Assembly (NCBI RefSeq): GCF_038070005.1
Contig: NZ_JBBPCO010000012.1
Location: 58,003-122,002, forward strand
Length of the DNA: 64,000 bases
Direction: 5' to 3'
Source of the DNA: Thermithiobacillus plumbiphilus
GTDB taxonomy: Bacteria; Pseudomonadota; Gammaproteobacteria; Acidithiobacillales; Thermithiobacillaceae
Position numbers and translations under genes: made by a program. The notes under the pieces were generated by a model that did not search any database, had not been told where the DNA came from, and saw only the letters and a list, made by a program, of their open reading frames with translations. This document shows, piece by piece, positions 57,062-64,000 of this stretch (the first letter of the stretch is position 1; each line of letters opens with the position of its first letter).

Positions 57062-57693
57062 GCCCCCCTCCTCAGCGCCTGCAGTTCGGCCGCGGTCCAG
57101 GGCGTGCTCCGGGTATCCAGCTCCTGGCGCAGGCGCTTGACCAGCTCCACGTCCACGGGTCCGCCCTTGTTGCCGCCCATGCTGCGGACATGCGTGGCCA
57201 CGGCGGCGATTTCCGCATCGTTCAACTGATCCTTCCAGGCTGGCATCGCGCCATTGAAAGTAGCACCACGCACTGATATCGAACCCTGCAGTCCATTGAG
57301 CAGAATGCGCACCACGGTTTCCGGATCGCCCTGCACCCACTCGGAACCGACCAGCGGCGGGAAAGTACCCGGCACCCCCTGGCCATTGGCCTGATGACAG
57401 CTTGCGCAATGCGTCGTGAACACGGTTGCGCCGGATACCTGCTGGGGAACAGCCTCCTTGTGCGCCCCAGCACCCGGGGTAAGGTAACCAAGATGTGGTG
57501 TCACGCCGAACTTGCCATAGTGATTGCCGAAGTAGAATCCGCCAGTAAACACAGTGAGCACGACGGCCGCCCACAGCCACCAGGGGCCAGTGTGTCCGGC
57601 CTCTGCAGGTTCTTCGGCCTCCCGTAACAAGGCCCGGTGGATCTTGAGTGCCGAAACTTCTTGCGCTTGCGCACGTTCCTGATCCCGTGCCAT
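57058..57693 (-). CDS. membrane-anchored monohaem cytochrome c (CcoP-like)
   Basis: The 211-residue protein has one membrane helix (residues about 37-57), then a periplasmic class I cytochrome c domain with one haem-binding motif CASCH near residue 95 and a methionine ligand in NGAMPAW near residue 147. CcoP of canonical cbb3 oxidases carries two CxxCH motifs; only one is present here. Position right after ccoO suggests it feeds electrons to the oxidase. Confidence 0.85.
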   Translation of the reverse strand: MARDQERAQAQEVSALKIHRALLREAEEPAEAGHTGPWWLWAAVVLTVFTGGFYFGNHYGKFGVTPHLGYLTPGAGAHKEAVPQQVSGATVFTTHCASCHQANGQGVPGTFPPLVGSEWVQGDPETVVRILLNGLQGSISVRGATFNGAMPAWKDQLNDAEIAAVATHVRSMGGNKGGPVDVELVKRLRQELDTRSTPWTAAELQALRRGA

Positions 57694-57703
57694 GGCCGTC
57701 TCC

Positions 57704-58345
57704 CTAGCGCGCCTGAGGTGCCTGTGTTGCCGGCTGAGCAGCTTCGCTGGTTGCTTCGGTGGGCTGCTGCTCCTCTGGCGGCGGATAGGTGTGATTCAGG
57801 GAAAGCAGATAATTCACCAGGGCGACAGCCTCGGGTCTGGCGACGACCACCTTGCCCACGGGTGCAAATTCCGCAGGCACCTTGACCACGGTATCGCCGG
57901 GCGCAGCCCGGTCCTTCAAAGCAAAAAGATAGGGAAAGGAAGGCATGATGGACCAGGGTACCAGGGCCCGGGGCTGATACAGATGCAGCAGCTGCCATTG
58001 CGGGTCCGGCAGACGCGCCCCGACATTCATCAGATCCGGGCCGGTGCGCATGGTACCCAGCAGATGCGGTTGATCGTAATAGTAATCCGCCGGCACCGAG
58101 GGCCGTCCCCAGCCACGCTGCGCATCCGTGGTAATCGCCAGATCACGCACCTGCTGCGAGTGGCAGTAGACACAGCCGTTCTGAACGTAGACCATGCGCC
58201 CCTTGGCCTGCTCCGCCGTATAGGGCTTGAGCTGCGCCGGCGGCTGAACCTGGCCCAGCAAGGCCTTGGGAATGGCCACCAGGACAAGTGCCGCGAAGGT
58301 CACAGCAGCCACGGCACCTAGCAGCAGCACCAGGATGCGGCTCAT
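57704..58345 (-). CDS. ccoO: cbb3-type oxidase subunit II, cytochrome c
   Basis: CcoO is the membrane-anchored monohaem cytochrome c of cbb3 oxidase. The 213-residue protein has an N-terminal helix and haem motif CVYCH near residue 58, the conserved GWGRPSVPADYYYDQPHLLG and the methionine ligand in SIMPSFPYLF. The C-terminal 30 residues are low-complexity (Pro, Gln, Thr, Ala). Its ATG overlaps the ccoN stop (ATGA). Confidence 0.9.
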   Translation of the reverse strand: MSRILVLLLGAVAAVTFAALVLVAIPKALLGQVQPPAQLKPYTAEQAKGRMVYVQNGCVYCHSQQVRDLAITTDAQRGWGRPSVPADYYYDQPHLLGTMRTGPDLMNVGARLPDPQWQLLHLYQPRALVPWSIMPSFPYLFALKDRAAPGDTVVKVPAEFAPVGKVVVARPEAVALVNYLLSLNHTYPPPEEQQPTEATSEAAQPATQAPQAR

Positions 58346-59868
58346 GCGCGCCCCCCTTCCCGCAGCGATGCTTGCGCAGGCTCCCGCACGATGATGGGCT
58401 TGATCTCATAGAAAGGCGGCATGACGTGCACCGGCCCCTTGCGCGTGAGCAGCAGATAGACGTGATACATGAAAATCAGGTGCCCGAGACTGATCATCAA
58501 GGCGGCCCCGCTGCGGATCCAGAGATAGGGCAAGGTTGCCTCCACCGCCGCCTGGAAGGGCTTGGCTGGATCCAGCAGGTTCAGGCCCTGCAGGACACCG
58601 CCGATCCCCAGCGCCACCACATAGATCACCATGCCCAGGGCAGTCAGCCAGAAATGCCAGCGGATCAGATGCATGCTCGGCCATTCATGGCCGACCAGCC
58701 GGGGCAGCATGTAATACAGCGCCCCGAACAGCGTAAAGGTCACGAACAGATAAACACCCACATGCGAATGCGCGATCGTCCAGTGGGTGAAGTGCGTGGT
58801 CCGGTTCACTTCCACCAATGCCGTCATGATCCCCTGTAAAGACACCGCCGTGTAGGACATCGCTGCCAGGACGATGAAGGTGAGCGCCGGCGAATAGCGC
58901 ATCGCGCCGAAGCGGCCCACCACCGTCATGTGCTGGTTCACGCCCACGGCGAGCACCGGGATGAACATCATAATACTTGCCGTGATGGAGGTTGCCAGCA
59001 TCCAGCTCGGCATGGGCCCACCAATGAGGTGATGCATGCCGTTGAGGGAATAAAAGAAGGCCAGAGCCCAGAAACCAAGCAGCGACAGCCAGTAGGAATA
59101 GATGGGGCGGCCAATGATCTTCGGGATCAGATAATAGATCACGCCAAGATTGATGGTGGTCAGCCAGAGACCCAGGGCATTGTGCGCGTAAAACCAGTTG
59201 ACAGCCGCGGACTCCACACCCCAATAGATGTTCAGATTGGCAATGGTGAAGATCAGCGGAAACCAGACAAAGGAGGCGGAGACATACCACACGGAAACGT
59301 AGAGGTGCTTCACCTGGCGTTTCATCAGCGTGCGCCAGATGGCTGCACCCACCAGCACGCCACCCAGGATCAGCAGCGGGTCGGCGACATAGCGGCTCAT
59401 CTCCAACCATTCCAGCCCATCCGTGTGACCCATGAGCAGCATGAGGATGCCAGTCAGCACACCGATGTTCCAGATGATGATGCCCGCAATCGCCAGATTG
59501 GCCCATTGCAGCGAGGTTCGCAGCAGTCGTGGCATCATCCATAACGAGACCCCGAACATGGCGGTCGAGGCCCAACCATAAACCATGGCATTCAGATGCG
59601 CGGGGCGCACCCGGCCAAAAGTCAGCCAGTCCGGTTGTGCCAGCCAGTCCGGGAGATTGAACTTGAGGCTGGTGACATCGCCGAGGATGGTCCCGACCAG
59701 CAGCCAAGCCAATGACAGATAGACCGTGAGCAGTACCGGCCGTCTTGCCGATGCATCGAACCGGGCGGTCTCTTCCACATCTTCCCGGATCTGGGCACCG
59801 TTCAGGGCCTCATTTTCTCCAGTATTGCCGCTCGAGCCCTCATGGTGTCCGGTGATGGTCGAGCTCAT
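58342..59868 (-). CDS. ccoN: cbb3-type cytochrome c oxidase subunit I
   Basis: CcoN is the catalytic haem-copper subunit, reducing oxygen with high affinity and pumping protons. The 508-residue protein has about 12 helices, the low-spin haem ligand in HLNAMVYGWAS, the CuB region FYAHNALGLW, the IYSYWLSLLGFWAL segment that carries the cross-linked tyrosine in this class, and the haem ligands in HFTHWTIAHSHVG. About 40 hydrophilic residues precede the first helix. ATG 59868 overlaps the upstream stop (ATGA); an in-frame ATG at 59883 is less likely. Confidence 0.95.
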   Translation of the reverse strand: MSSTITGHHEGSSGNTGENEALNGAQIREDVEETARFDASARRPVLLTVYLSLAWLLVGTILGDVTSLKFNLPDWLAQPDWLTFGRVRPAHLNAMVYGWASTAMFGVSLWMMPRLLRTSLQWANLAIAGIIIWNIGVLTGILMLLMGHTDGLEWLEMSRYVADPLLILGGVLVGAAIWRTLMKRQVKHLYVSVWYVSASFVWFPLIFTIANLNIYWGVESAAVNWFYAHNALGLWLTTINLGVIYYLIPKIIGRPIYSYWLSLLGFWALAFFYSLNGMHHLIGGPMPSWMLATSITASIMMFIPVLAVGVNQHMTVVGRFGAMRYSPALTFIVLAAMSYTAVSLQGIMTALVEVNRTTHFTHWTIAHSHVGVYLFVTFTLFGALYYMLPRLVGHEWPSMHLIRWHFWLTALGMVIYVVALGIGGVLQGLNLLDPAKPFQAAVEATLPYLWIRSGAALMISLGHLIFMYHVYLLLTRKGPVHVMPPFYEIKPIIVREPAQASLREGGRA

Positions 59869-60119
59869 TCCGCACCCCCCCATTCCCCCCGATGCGGTTC
59901 AATCAATTCGCCATGACTCGCCCGGCGTTCCGCCTGCTGGGCGCTGGTCTCCCAGGGCCGGCGATATTGCAGGTCGCCGGCATCGAAAGGCAGCATGGCT
60001 TGCTCGTCGAGGGATTCAAACTGGCGGGAAACAAGGCCCCACAACAGGAATGCCAGGGCGGTGATGCCAAGCCCCGCAGTCAGAAGGATGATCGTGAATG
60101 AACCATATAGCATCGGCAT
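59865..60119 (-). CDS. small single-helix protein, CcoS-like
   Basis: The 84-residue product has one N-terminal helix (FTIILLTAGLGITALAFLLW) and SRQFESLDEQAMLPF directly after it, matching the pattern of CcoS, a small protein needed to insert cofactors into cbb3 oxidase. CcoS is normally about 50-70 residues and encoded with ccoGHI, not ahead of ccoN. The start may be ATG 60119 or 60113, or GTG 60128; ribosome-site spacing does not decide. It is the first gene of the oxidase cluster and overlaps ccoN. Confidence 0.65.
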   Translation of the reverse strand: MPMLYGSFTIILLTAGLGITALAFLLWGLVSRQFESLDEQAMLPFDAGDLQYRRPWETSAQQAERRASHGELIEPHRGEWGGAE

Positions 60120-60297
60120 AGCCCCCACAATCCTGGCCCAAAGAAAGGATCACCCAAGTGGGGAATTCAGGCCCATTGCCTGAAGGCTGCTCATCAATCC
60201 CCGCAGCTCATCTCAACAGGAATCTAGTCCTGATTCGGGAGAACTTAATCCGACCAAGGTTCGAAAGCGGCCGTGCAGGGCTTTCAGCAAAAGAAAA

Positions 60298-60322
60298 AGC
60301 CCGGCATCATCGATGCCGGGCT
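60298..60322 (-). terminator. intrinsic terminator after ybiT
   Basis: An 11-bp stem AGCCCGGCATC / GATGCCGGGCT with a three-base loop is followed on the minus strand by TTTTTCTTTT. It lies about 45 bases after the ybiT stop and upstream of the oxidase cluster. Confidence 0.9.
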
Positions 60323-60365
60323 GTCCGGAAACAATTCGGATATCTGCCGCGAGATCCTTTAGACG

Positions 60366-61961
60366 CTACTCCACGCCACGACTGCGCAGGTAATCATCAT
60401 AGCTGCCCATGTAATCGATGATCCCTTCATCGGGATTGATTTCCAGAATCCGCGTCGCCAGCGAGGAGACGAAGGAGCGATCGTGGCTGACGAAAAGAAG
60501 GGTGCCGGGATAAGCCTCCAGCGCCGTATTCAGGGACTCGATGGATTCCATGTCCAGGTGATTGGTCGGTTCATCCATGACCAGGACATTGGGGCGTTGC
60601 AGCATCAGCTTGCCAAACAGCATGCGCCCCTGCTCGCCACCCGAGATCACCCGCACCGACTTCCTGATCTCGTCCTTGGAAAACAGCAGCCGCCCCAGGG
60701 TGCCGCGAATGGTCTGCTCGTCGGTGCCAGGCTGGCCCCACTGGCTCATCCAGTCAAACAGTGACATATCCTCGGCGAAATCCGCCGCGTGATCCTGAGC
60801 GAAATAACCGAGCTTGGCATTTTCCGACCACTTCACCACCCCGGCATCCGGATCCAGATCACCGGCCAGACAACGCAGCAGGGTCGTCTTGCCTGCCCCG
60901 TTTGGACCAATGATCGCCAAGCGCTCGCCCGCTTCCAGCATCAGATTGAAACCTTCGAAGAGCGGCTTCTCGCCATAGCCTCTGGCAAGCTCCTCCACTT
61001 CCAGCGCATTGCGATAGAGCTTCTTGTCCTGCTCGAAACGGATGAATGGATTCACCCGGCTCGACAGCTTGATGTCTTCCAGCTTGATCTTCTCGATCTG
61101 ACGCGCTCGCGAGGTCGCCTGCTTGGCCTTGGAGGCATTCGCGGAAAAGCGGCTGACAAAGCTCTGCAGCTCGGCAATCTGCGCCTTCTTCTTGGCGTTG
61201 TCCGCCAGCAAACGCTCACGGGCCTGGCTTGCTGCCGTCATGTACTCGTCGTAATTGCCTGGGTAAATCCGCAGTTCCCGGTAATCCAGATCCGCCATGT
61301 GCGTGCAGACGCTGTTCAGGAAATGACGATCATGGGAGATGATGATCATGGTGCTGTTGCGCTGGTTGAGCATGTCTTCCAGCCAGCGGATCGTATGAAT
61401 GTCGAGATTATTGGTCGGCTCGTCGAGCAGCATCACGTCCGGATCCGCAAACAGGGTCTGGGCGAGCAGCACGCGCAGCTTCCAGCCCGGCGCCACCGCG
61501 CTCATCAAACCGTGATGCTGCTCCAGCGGGATGCCCACGCCCAGCAGCAGTTCGCCAGCGCGTGATTCTGCGGTATAACCATCCAGCTCAGCGAAGCGGA
61601 CCTCCAGCTCCGCGACCTGCATACCATCCTCCTCGCTCATCTCCGGCAAGGAATAGATCCGGTCACGCTCGGCCTTGACCTGCCACAGTTCGGCATGCCC
61701 CATGATCACGGTATCGAGCACCGTGTATTCCTCGAAGGCAAACTGGTCCTGGCGCAGCTTGCCCAGCCGCAGATTGGCATCGAGCGACACGGTGCCCGAA
61801 CTGGGCTCCAAATCGCCACCGAGGATCTTCATGAAGGTCGACTTGCCGCTACCATTGGCTCCGATCAGGCCGTAGCGATTGCCGTCGCCGAACTTGACGG
61901 ACACATTTTCAAACAGGGGCTTGGCCCCGAACTGCATGGTGATATTGGCTGTAGATAACAA
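60366..61961 (-). CDS. ybiT: ABC-F family ATPase, YbiT type
   Basis: ABC-F proteins act on ribosomes stalled or idle at the E site. The 531-residue cytosolic protein has two ATPase domains with P-loops [10 protein letters not shown] and [10 protein letters not shown] and signatures near [13 protein letters not shown] and [12 protein letters not shown], joined by the linker [20 protein letters not shown]. It follows the Escherichia coli YbiT sequence closely from its start ([11 protein letters not shown]). The start is taken as TTG 61961, with CCGGAT eight bases upstream; the ATG at 62030 would add 23 residues that YbiT lacks. Confidence 0.93.
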   Translation of the reverse strand: MLSTANITMQFGAKPLFENVSVKFGDGNRYGLIGANGSGKSTFMKILGGDLEPSSGTVSLDANLRLGKLRQDQFAFEEYTVLDTVIMGHAELWQVKAERDRIYSLPEMSEEDGMQVAELEVRFAELDGYTAESRAGELLLGVGIPLEQHHGLMSAVAPGWKLRVLLAQTLFADPDVMLLDEPTNNLDIHTIRWLEDMLNQRNSTMIIISHDRHFLNSVCTHMADLDYRELRIYPGNYDEYMTAASQARERLLADNAKKKAQIAELQSFVSRFSANASKAKQATSRARQIEKIKLEDIKLSSRVNPFIRFEQDKKLYRNALEVEELARGYGEKPLFEGFNLMLEAGERLAIIGPNGAGKTTLLRCLAGDLDPDAGVVKWSENAKLGYFAQDHAADFAEDMSLFDWMSQWGQPGTDEQTIRGTLGRLLFSKDEIRKSVRVISGGEQGRMLFGKLMLQRPNVLVMDEPTNHLDMESIESLNTALEAYPGTLLFVSHDRSFVSSLATRILEINPDEGIIDYMGSYDDYLRSRGVE

Positions 61962-62080
61962 GGTTTTATCCGGAAGAGAATCAAGGGAGGGCAGAGGCAA
62001 TGCGCCACGCGGGCATCTCGCCCGGCCCATGTTCAGGGCCTGGGAGCATCATGGCAGGGCACAGATCCCTCGGGAGTCTG

Positions 62081-62113
62081 AAAAAAAGCTGCCTGACCCA
62101 GTCAGGCGGCTTT
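62081..62113 (-). terminator. terminator after tRNA-Thr(TGT)
   Basis: A 13-bp stem (one G-T pair) with a CCA loop lies six bases after the tRNA and is followed on the minus strand by seven T. It ends the tRNA transcript upstream of ybiT. Confidence 0.92.
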
Positions 62114-62118
62114 GCATC

Positions 62119-62194
62119 TGGAGCTGGCGACAGGAGTCGAACCCGCGACCTGCTGATTACAAATCAGCTGCTCTACCAACTGAGCTACGCCAGC
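62119..62194 (-). tRNA. tRNA-Thr (TGT)
   Basis: A 76-base cloverleaf on the minus strand with acceptor GCTGGCG / CGCCAGC, anticodon TGT in TTTGTAA, T-loop GTTCGACTC and encoded CCA. It follows coaX by 46 bases. Confidence 0.96.
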
Positions 62195-62240
62195 GAAACG
62201 GCAATTTTAAGCCAGCCAAGGCCGTAACGCAATTGCGGCC

Positions 62241-63029
62241 CTATACGGACGACATTTCCGCTAGAACCGCCATACCCTGCAACACGAGATCCGGTACATG
62301 CCGAATCTCGCCTGTGTCCGGCGCATCATTCAAAAAGCCTGGAGCCCCGCCGCCGGTGATCAGCACCTGCGCCCCAGGCAGACGGGCCAGTGCCTGCCGC
62401 AAAGCAGCATTCACGCCAGCACGGGTCATCTGGCGCACCCCCTGATACATGCAGGCCAGGGTACTCTGTCCAAACTGCAGGTCATCCAGGAGTGGCGCTT
62501 CAGCAAGGGAAAGTCCCGGCAGTTGCGCGGTGAACTGTCCAAGAGCGTCCAGGCAGATCTGTTCACCGGGCATGATCAGCCCACCGACGAATATCCTGCC
62601 CTGCTCCAGAAGATCCACAGTGACAGCCGTTCCCATATCCACCAGCACGCAGTCCTGGCCGGGGATGAGGTGACTCGCCGCCAGCAGTTTGCAGACGCGG
62701 TCAAAACCGAGACTGCCGGGTGGATCATAGCGCAGCTCGATCACCGAGCTCGCCAGCCTGGCATCGAGCAGATGCAGCACCGGTGCGGACGACACCTGGC
62801 CCAGGCAGGTCGTTAGTTCTTCCAGCACATGTGGCACAACACCACCTAAGTATAACTCGTCCACACCCGACAACCCCGAATCGGCAAGCAAGGTCTTGCA
62901 CAGCTCGGCCGCAGAATCCCTGGTGGTGGGATAAACATGACAGGAAAAACCATCCTGCCGGACCAGCGCCAATACCGTACTGGTGTTGCCGACCTGAAGC
63001 AGGGCAGTCTGAGTGTGTTTATGTACCAA
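62241..63029 (-). CDS. coaX: type III pantothenate kinase
   Basis: CoaX phosphorylates pantothenate, the first step of coenzyme A synthesis. The 262-residue protein has VDMGTAVTVDL (catalytic Asp near residue 131), GFDRVCKLLAA near residue 109 and VGGLIMPG near 148. The first nucleotide-binding motif reads LLQVGNT, where the family has Asp in place of Gln (codon CAG), which could reduce activity. The start is TTG at 63029, overlapping the end of birA by 11 bases; I see no better start. Confidence 0.8.
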   Translation of the reverse strand: MVHKHTQTALLQVGNTSTVLALVRQDGFSCHVYPTTRDSAAELCKTLLADSGLSGVDELYLGGVVPHVLEELTTCLGQVSSAPVLHLLDARLASSVIELRYDPPGSLGFDRVCKLLAASHLIPGQDCVLVDMGTAVTVDLLEQGRIFVGGLIMPGEQICLDALGQFTAQLPGLSLAEAPLLDDLQFGQSTLACMYQGVRQMTRAGVNAALRQALARLPGAQVLITGGGAPGFLNDAPDTGEIRHVPDLVLQGMAVLAEMSSV

Positions 63030-63993
63030 GCCGAATCGATACCTCGCCCGAATGTACTATCCGCGTCGCCCCGCCGAAATCCACCCTGAGCTGCCCCGAC
63101 TCATTCACACCAAGGGCAAGCCCAGGTTCATCTCTGCCTGGATGCAGCACTTTCACAGGCTGGTTACGAAGCAGATCCCAGCGCTCCCAGCGGGCATGGA
63201 AGGCAGCAAAACCCTCCTCGCAAAACTGCTGATGCGCCTGCAGCAGTGCACGGGCCAGCAGGCCGGCCAGCAGATTCCTGTCCAGTGTAAGGCCAAACGC
63301 TGCCTTCAGACTCGTCCAGGGCTGGTCGATGGCTGGATTGGGGGTTTCAGCATGGACATTCACGCCAATACCCACCACCAGGGCACAAGGGCCCTCGAAC
63401 TCGCCCTGGAGCTCGCAAAGCACACCGGCAAGCTTCCGGCCTTCATGAAGAATATCGTTCGGCCATTTTATCCCATGATCTGTCGCGCCCAGATGAGCAA
63501 GCACTTCGGCAAGCACCAAGCCCGCCACCAGCGTAAAGGGCGCGAGCGCGCTTGCTGGCGCATCAAAACGCAGCAGCATGGAAAAGTACAGATTCTGGCC
63601 CCAGGGCGAAGACCAGGAACGGCCTCGCCTTCCTCTCCCTCCCGATTGTCCTTCGGCTACTACAATGGTTCCATGGGCCGCGCCGGCCCGGGCCATTTCC
63701 AGCAAATGGCCATTGCTGGATTCCAGCATGTTGTGCACCAGCACCGACGCAGGTGATACAGAATCAGGGAAGGCCAGCGTGGCAATGGCCTCGGCATCGA
63801 GCGGCATATAAGGAAAGGAAAGGCTGTATCCCTCGCCCACCCTGTGTTGAACCGGGACGCCCTGCGCCACCAACTGCTTGATCGCCTTCCAGACCGCCGT
63901 TCTACTGACGCCCAGGCACCTGGCGAGTTGAGTACCGGCGTGTGGCTGCTGGGAGAGGGATTGGAGGATGGCTTGCTGGAGATGGGAGGGCAT
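63019..63993 (-). CDS. birA: bifunctional biotin ligase / biotin operon repressor
   Basis: BirA makes biotinyl-AMP, biotinylates acetyl-CoA carboxylase and, in many bacteria, represses biotin genes. The 324-residue protein has an N-terminal helix-turn-helix (GTQLARCLGVSRTAVWKAIK, residues about 20-39), the ligase motif SGGRGRRGRSW near residue 118, KWPNDILHEGRKLAGVL near 173 and a C-terminal beta domain ending GEVSIRLGT. It is complete, starting at ATG seven bases before the window end. It overlaps coaX by 11 bases, a common pairing. Confidence 0.95.
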   Translation of the reverse strand: MPSHLQQAILQSLSQQPHAGTQLARCLGVSRTAVWKAIKQLVAQGVPVQHRVGEGYSLSFPYMPLDAEAIATLAFPDSVSPASVLVHNMLESSNGHLLEMARAGAAHGTIVVAEGQSGGRGRRGRSWSSPWGQNLYFSMLLRFDAPASALAPFTLVAGLVLAEVLAHLGATDHGIKWPNDILHEGRKLAGVLCELQGEFEGPCALVVGIGVNVHAETPNPAIDQPWTSLKAAFGLTLDRNLLAGLLARALLQAHQQFCEEGFAAFHARWERWDLLRNQPVKVLHPGRDEPGLALGVNESGQLRVDFGGATRIVHSGEVSIRLGT

Positions 63994-64000
63994 GGCGGAA

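Noticed and set aside
58685..59707. Frame-shifted minus-strand reading inside ccoN
   Set aside because: Same strand but different frame from ccoN, composition Gly/Arg/His/Ala-rich, no motif.

Overview
This window is a chromosome core region from a proteobacterium, almost entirely housekeeping genes. Gene order points to the gammaproteobacterial side: rpsT divergent from murJ-ribF-ileS-lspA, ssb divergent from uvrA, tRNA-Tyr/Gly/Thr-tufB, tRNA-Trp, secE-nusG-rplKAJL-rpoBC, and a YbiT-type ABC-F protein. The sequence looks GC-rich by eye (not computed). Some features are less typical of enteric-type gammaproteobacteria: a 61-residue zinc-type S14, a four-cysteine S4, infA and adk between secY and rpmJ, a cysteine-bearing adenylate kinase lid, and a cbb3-type oxidase. 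A deep-branching group such as Acidithiobacillia would fit, but this is inference; 16S or protein trees would be needed.

Layout. 1-7.9 kb: rpsT leftward, then rightward murJ, a DUF2203 gene, ribF, ileS, lspA and an exported metallo-beta-lactamase-fold hydrolase. 7.9-11 kb: leftward SirB1-like, thioredoxin-like, ampD and membrane GyrI-like genes, then ssb. 11.3-14.1 kb: uvrA rightward, with a 23-bp near-palindrome over its -10 box. 14.2-32.6 kb: 34 tightly packed leftward genes (str, S10, spc and alpha clusters, rpsL to rplQ) running from one near-consensus promoter to one clear terminator. 32.7-46.2 kb: the tRNA-tufB-secE-nusG-ribosomal protein-rpoBC cluster, with structured spacers and its own terminator. 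46.5-52.5 kb: treZ-treY and a type IB topoisomerase. 52.5-60.1 kb: a PerM-like permease, a lipoprotein DegP-type protease, copC-copD, and a compact cbb3-type oxidase cluster. 60.3-64 kb: ybiT, tRNA-Thr(TGT), a type III pantothenate kinase and birA.

How the genes work together. Most encode ribosome parts, the RNA polymerase core, elongation factors and the Sec channel. The flanks add envelope biogenesis (murJ, lspA, ampD), DNA repair (ssb, uvrA), compatible-solute synthesis (treZ, treY), low-oxygen respiration with neighbouring copper handling, and cofactor use (ribF, coaX, birA).

I found no CRISPR array, insertion sequence, prophage, toxin-antitoxin module or defence island, and nothing I would call a new multi-gene system. 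The points most worth a second look are the palindrome over the uvrA promoter, the two tuf copies whose identity stops inside the start codon, the reduced cbb3 cluster with a monohaem third subunit, the Asp-to-Gln change in the first motif of the pantothenate kinase, and the structured rpoB-rpoC spacer with a TTG-started rpoC.
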